From the NCBI RefSeq assembly GCF_024323335.1, contig NC_066583.1, positions 371,319,952 through 371,383,951 of the forward strand: 64,000 nucleotides of DNA, given 5' to 3'. A program made the translations under genes and the position numbers. This DNA is from Lathyrus oleraceus (lineage: Eukaryota; Streptophyta; Magnoliopsida; Fabales; Fabaceae). Positions 60,201-64,000 of the stretch are shown here, piece after piece. The notes beneath the pieces are model-generated. The model saw only the letters and a program-made list of their open reading frames with translations, was not told the DNA's origin and ran no database searches. Positions within the stretch are counted from its first letter, which is position 1, and each line of letters begins with the position of its first letter.

Positions 60201-61619
60201 CAGTGTCAACTGAGAAACAAAAGGGTGCATAAGCACGAACTGCTGTAGAAGCAAAAGTCCAAATAACTCCGCTGGGGGACAACCCACTGAGGGAGAATGA
60301 TATCATCCAAATAGAATCTAACTGCATAAGCAACTCTATTGGGGAAAACTGTCGGTTACTCTCTTGGGGAACAAACCACTGAGGGAGGACAGATAAAACA
60401 AGTAGATTCTACGACAAACCACTCTACTTGGGGAGAATACACATAGCAAACTGATCACAACAAGTAGATTCTGCAATACAAGCCACTCTACTGGGGATCA
60501 CAAACAGTCAGGAAATTAATCCGTTCTCGGGATGCTAGAGCCATCATCCGACCATGCCGGGGTATTGAAGGAGTAATCGATGGGCGAAACCGCCACAACA
60601 AACATTCTGCAGACTAAGCTGAGGAAAAGGTGGATGCAATACTGGGATGTCAACCCAAACAAACATCGAGTAGGAAAATAAATCCTACTCTGCTGAAGAG
60701 AAAAACTCTGGTGGAGAGATAGCAACAATTCCGCAGACGACTTCGCTGGGGAAAAGGTAAAGTACCGGGTATCAAACCACTGACTTACCGAGTCTTCAAA
60801 AAGAAAGCGATCGTGCTGAGGAAACAGACAATTCCGCTGGCAACTGCACTGGGAAGAGCGACAACAACTCTGCTCGCGAATCCAATGGGGATATCAATAA
60901 CAGCTCTACTCATGACTGTGTTGAGGAGACAGATAAAGTCTGGGGCATACGACCCACTAGAGAAAGTGACGGGGCACCAAGATGACAAACCATCAACCGC
61001 CGAAATTTCTACAAGAAAAATCATGCTGGGAAAACTGCTGCTGGAGAAAACGAAGTCTTCAACAACACTCTGCTTGTGACTATACTGGGGAACAACCCCA
61101 ACAACAACTTTGTTTGAGGAACAACCCCAACAAAAATCTGAAGAAAGAAGATACCACCAAACCAGGAATATGAACAAATGTCTTACCTGTTGGAAATCAT
61201 GCCACCCTCGGGAGAGCACTGAGATATTCTTGAGTATCCTTTCAATCTTGTGAATGTTCACTTTGTTTAAAACAACAATTTTGAAAAATTTGATTTGTTT
61301 AAAACAATGACATTTTATCAATTTAAAACATGCAAAACATTTGTTGAATTGAAACAAATAAGAGTGCGAATAATTGGATAAAAAGCTCAAATTGATTTGA
61401 TGGAATGGTAGTCTGCAAATGGCAAGACTCCATAGATCTGTACAAATTTGAAATCAGTGATATATATTGGAAGAGGGCTACATTGAACATAATGATCCTT
61501 TCTCTACCAATTTGAATCTCGATGTATCCGAAACTTCAGTTGACGACGAATCGAGAATCTTCTGAAGAAATGACGACTGATGAACCAGAAAGTCTTGTCA
61601 GGATGCAGTTACTTGCCAA
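57257..61619 (-). other. 3' UTR of Ogre C
   Basis: About 4.4 kb with no supported gene; 1.8 kb longer than in A. It is made of degenerate repeats with words like CCAGTAACCGG and CCCCAGTAGAG read on the minus strand. The extra length comes partly from the tandem array at 57781-58800. Many open frames of 60-200 codons occur because the repeats lack stops on one strand; none resembles a known protein. Confidence 0.6.
57781..58800 (-). repeat. Tandem array (about 246 bp x 4) in the C 3' UTR
   Basis: CGTGAATTGG recurs at 57781, 58026, 58273 and 58562 (spacing 245, 247, 289), each followed by TTCCAAxACACTCATCA, GTTTATAGGATGGA and a TACTCGCATG or related block. Element A has roughly one copy at the matching place. 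Confidence 0.75.
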
Positions 61620-61792
61620 ATCCCTAATTTTTGCCTAGATTGCCCCAGAGTGAGGTACTCAATCTAGCGGGATGCAAATATTCCCCTTTTTTTTTCAAGT
61701 CTCTAATTTTTGCCTGAATTACCCTTGCGGGTTCTCCACCGAGACGCTCATTTTTGCCTAAGCCGCCCTTTCGGGTTTTCAACTTAGCGAGC
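61620..61792 (-). other. Three-hairpin array after the integrase stop of Ogre C (candidate structured RNA)
   Basis: Unit 1 (61792-61746) is identical to A. Unit 2 (61745-61699) keeps GTCTC/GAGAC, has inner TGGA/TTCA (a G-U pair for A's G-C) and cap CCC-GCAA-GGG where A has CCC-GAAA-GGG, so the loop changed but stayed GNRA. Unit 3 (61673-61620) keeps ATCCC/GGGAT and CTAGATT/AATCTAG. The GGCAAAAAT internal loop is kept in all three. Confidence 0.7.
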
Positions 61793-61825
61793 AATTCTGT
61801 TCTTTATTTGCATATACTTTTTTTT

Positions 61826-64000
61826 CTAGGCAAAGTATCTCTTGACTGCATCTGAATTCACAGGACGAGTGAAATCCTCCCCATCCATTGTTGTAAGCAT
61901 CAATGCACCGCCTGAAAAGGCTCTCTTAACAACATATGGACCCTCGTAGTTTGGAGTCCACTTGCCCCTGGAATCGGGCGCGAAAGACAAAACTTTCTTG
62001 AGCACAAGGTCACCTTCTCGGAACACACGAGGCTTGACCTTTTTGTCGAATGCTTTCTTCATTCTCTGCTGATATAACTGACCATGACACATGGCAGTCA
62101 ATCTCTTCTCTTCAATCAAATTCAGTTGGTCATAACGACTCTGAATCCATTCAGCATCAGTCAACTTGGCTTCCATCAAGACTCGCATTGATGGGATCTC
62201 CACCTCTACTGGGAGAACGACTTCCATGCCATAAACAAGAGAGAAAGGGGTTGCCCCTGTTGAAGTGCGTACAGACGTACGATATCCATGCAAAGCAAAT
62301 GGCAGTATCTCGTGCCAATCTTTGTACGTGACAGTCATCTTCTGGATAATTCTCTTGATATTCTTGTTAGCAGCTTCAACAACCCCATTCATCTTAGGTC
62401 TGTAGGGAGAGGAGTTATGGTGTGCAATCTTGAATTCGGCGCACAACTCATCCATCATCTTGTTATTCAGATTGGATCCATTATCAGTAATGATCCTCTC
62501 TGGCACACCATAACGGCAAATTAGTTGGTTCTTGATAAACTTCACAACCATCTGTCTGGTTACATTCGCGTACGAAGCGGCTTCAACCCATTTGGTGAAG
62601 TAATCAATTGCTACGAGAATAAACCGATGTCCATTGGACGCTTTCGGCTCAATCATGCCGATCATGTCAATTCCCCACATAGAAAAAGGCCATGGTGATG
62701 AAATCACATTCAGGAGTGTCGGAGGAATATGAATCTTATCCGCATAAATTTGACACTTGTGACATTTCTTCACATACTTGCAACAGTCAGACTCCATTGT
62801 CAGCCAATAGTAGCCTGCTCTCAACATCTTCTTAGCCATGGCATGTCCATTGGAATGAGTACCAAATGAACCCTCATGGATCTCAGTCATCAACAGGTTT
62901 GCTTCGTGTCTATCCACGCATCTGAGCAAAACCATATCAAAATTTCTCTTGTACAGCACTTCTCCACTGAGGTAGAAACTGCCTGACAACCTTCTCAAAG
63001 TTTTCCTATCTTTCACAGATGCCCCAGGCGGGTAGACCTGGTTCTGGAGGAAATTCTTGATATCAAAATACCAAGGATTGTCATCTTTCACTTCTTCAAT
63101 TGCAAATATGTGAGCGGGTCTATCCATGCGCATCACAGTAATATTGGGAACATCATTCCACCATCTGACTACAATCATGGAAGCAAGCGTAGCAAGGGCA
63201 TCTGCCATCCGGTTATCCTCTCGAGGAATATGATAAAATTCAACTTCTGTGAAGAAAGTTGAAATCCGTCTTGCATAATCTCTGTATGGGATGAGACCAG
63301 GTTGATTCGTCTCCCATTCACCCTTGATCTGATTGACAACCAAGGCCGAATCACCATAGACATCAAGATACTTGATTCTCAAGTCAATGCATTCTTCAAG
63401 TCCCATAATACAGGCTTCGTACTCCGCCATATTGTTCGTGCATTTGAAAGTTAGCCTTGCTGTAAATGGAATGTGTGAACCTTGAGGAGTAATGATCACT
63501 GCCCCAATTCCATTTCCATATTGATTAACAGCGCCATCAAACACCATCGTCCATCTGGAACCAGGTTCTGGACCTTCATCAAGTGTGGGCTCATCGCAAT
63601 CCTTCATCTTCAAATACAGAATTTCCTCATCCGGGAAGTCATACTGAACAGACTGATGATCTTCAATTGGCTGGTGCGCTAGATGGTCAGCCAAGATACT
63701 ACCTTTGGTAGCTTTCTGAGCTCGATACTCGATATCATACTCAGATAACAACATCTGCCAACGGGCAATCCTCCCAGTTAAAGCAGGCTTCTCGAAGATA
63801 TACTTAATTGGATCCATTCTGGATATCAACCAAGTTGTATGATTTATCATGTACTGGCGCAAACGCTTAGCAGCCCAAGCCAAAGCACAGCACGTCTTCT
63901 CAAGCATAGAGTACCGAGACTCACAATCAGTAAACTTCTTACTGAGATAGTATATAGCAAACTCCTTCTTCCCTGATTCATCTTGTTGACCGAGTACACA
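61826..64000 (-). CDS. Ogre C pol, C-terminal part: RNase H, archaeal-type RNase H, integrase (open frame)
   Basis: Continuous minus-strand frame from the window edge to the stop at 61826; the first Met inside is at 63907, but the frame clearly continues upstream, so this is the end of a longer polyprotein. Counting from that Met: end of RT-linked RNase H (1-75); archaeal-type RNase H (about 120-245) with Asp124, Glu162/164, Asp186 and Asp236 as likely catalytic set; integrase zinc site His344, His351, Cys382, Cys385; integrase core Asp414, Asp475 and Glu511, giving D-D-35-E spacing. No chromodomain. About 90% identical to A's product across the second RNase H and higher in integrase, and it lacks A's stops. 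Possibly from an active or recently active element; the upstream half is not visible. Confidence 0.9.
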   Translation of the reverse strand, partial: CVLGQQDESGKKEFAIYYLSKKFTDCESRYSMLEKTCCALAWAAKRLRQYMINHTTWLISRMDPIKYIFEKPALTGRIARWQMLLSEYDIEYRAQKATKGSILADHLAHQPIEDHQSVQYDFPDEEILYLKMKDCDEPTLDEGPEPGSRWTMVFDGAVNQYGNGIGAVIITPQGSHIPFTARLTFKCTNNMAEYEACIMGLEECIDLRIKYLDVYGDSALVVNQIKGEWETNQPGLIPYRDYARRISTFFTEVEFYHIPREDNRMADALATLASMIVVRWWNDVPNITVMRMDRPAHIFAIEEVKDDNPWYFDIKNFLQNQVYPPGASVKDRKTLRRLSGSFYLSGEVLYKRNFDMVLLRCVDRHEANLLMTEIHEGSFGTHSNGHAMAKKMLRAGYYWLTMESDCCKYVKKCHKCQIYADKIHIPPTLLNVISSPWPFSMWGIDMIGMIEPKASNGHRFILVAIDYFTKWVEAASYANVTRQMVVKFIKNQLICRYGVPERIITDNGSNLNNKMMDELCAEFKIAHHNSSPYRPKMNGVVEAANKNIKRIIQKMTVTYKDWHEILPFALHGYRTSVRTSTGATPFSLVYGMEVVLPVEVEIPSMRVLMEAKLTDAEWIQSRYDQLNLIEEKRLTAMCHGQLYQQRMKKAFDKKVKPRVFREGDLVLKKVLSFAPDSRGKWTPNYEGPYVVKRAFSGGALMLTTMDGEDFTRPVNSDAVKRYFA

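Noticed and set aside
59920..61390. Several open frames up to 201 codons in the C 3' UTR
   Set aside because: Repeat-derived, no recognisable domain, no conservation in A's 3' UTR reading frame.

Overview
This window is plant nuclear DNA from a large, repeat-rich legume genome, most likely tribe Fabeae (pea, vetch, lentil, Lathyrus). The inference rests on giant Ogre elements (Ty3/gypsy, Tat lineage) with 5-8 kb LTRs, a SIRE/Maximus-type copia LTR, and AT-rich DNA with no recognisable host gene. I see no cellular gene, rRNA, functional tRNA or CRISPR array. Essentially everything is transposable-element DNA stacked by nested insertion.

Left stack (1-13458). The base is a decayed LINE on the minus strand (ORF1 at 9783-11042, start of ORF2 at 9527-9693) followed by AT-rich DNA with (TA)n tracts. 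An Ogre/Tat element D (3' UTR 3324-3881, 3' LTR 3882-9526) sits in the LINE. D's LTR carries a 1371-bp solo LTR (7099-8469) with a perfect 5-bp target duplication. D's 3' UTR was hit by a SIRE/Maximus copia, whose 5' LTR (2501-3323, minus strand) was hit in turn by an Athila-like element (3' end 1-752, 3' LTR 753-2500).

Right stack (13459-64000). A decayed minus-strand Ty1/copia element (13460-15753 and 38023-38769) was split by Ogre A, a complete 22,269-bp element (15754-38022) flanked by the 5-bp duplication ACTTC. A second Ogre-like element B (38770-51538, plus strand) interrupts the other side of the copia. B is cut in its gag-pro gene by Ogre C (51539-64000, minus strand), which runs off the window and is the least damaged.

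Ogre A shows the full layout: LTR, primer-binding site, ORF1 (PMD/DUF7745-like plus coiled coil), gag-protease, a short GT-AG intron whose removal joins the frames, RT - RNase H - second (archaeal-type) RNase H - integrase, polypurine tract, LTR. A carries in-frame stops and one frameshift; C's visible pol frame is open.

The most interesting signals are RNA-structure candidates that normal annotation would skip. (1) An array of three hairpins lies just after the integrase stop in both A and C; stem sequences differ between units while pairing, a GGCAAAA internal loop and CCC-GNRA-GGG caps are kept. (2) A hairpin with a constant AGTA loop and covarying 6-bp stems occurs in the LTRs of all four Ogre-like elements. 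(3) A second LTR hairpin is closed by CTACG/CGTAG with variable inner stems. (4) A PBS-like TGGCGACTC lies inside the LTR ends. Also notable are bZIP-type TGACG palindromes in the Athila LTR and a duplicated W-box palindrome in the B LTR. All comparisons were done by eye.
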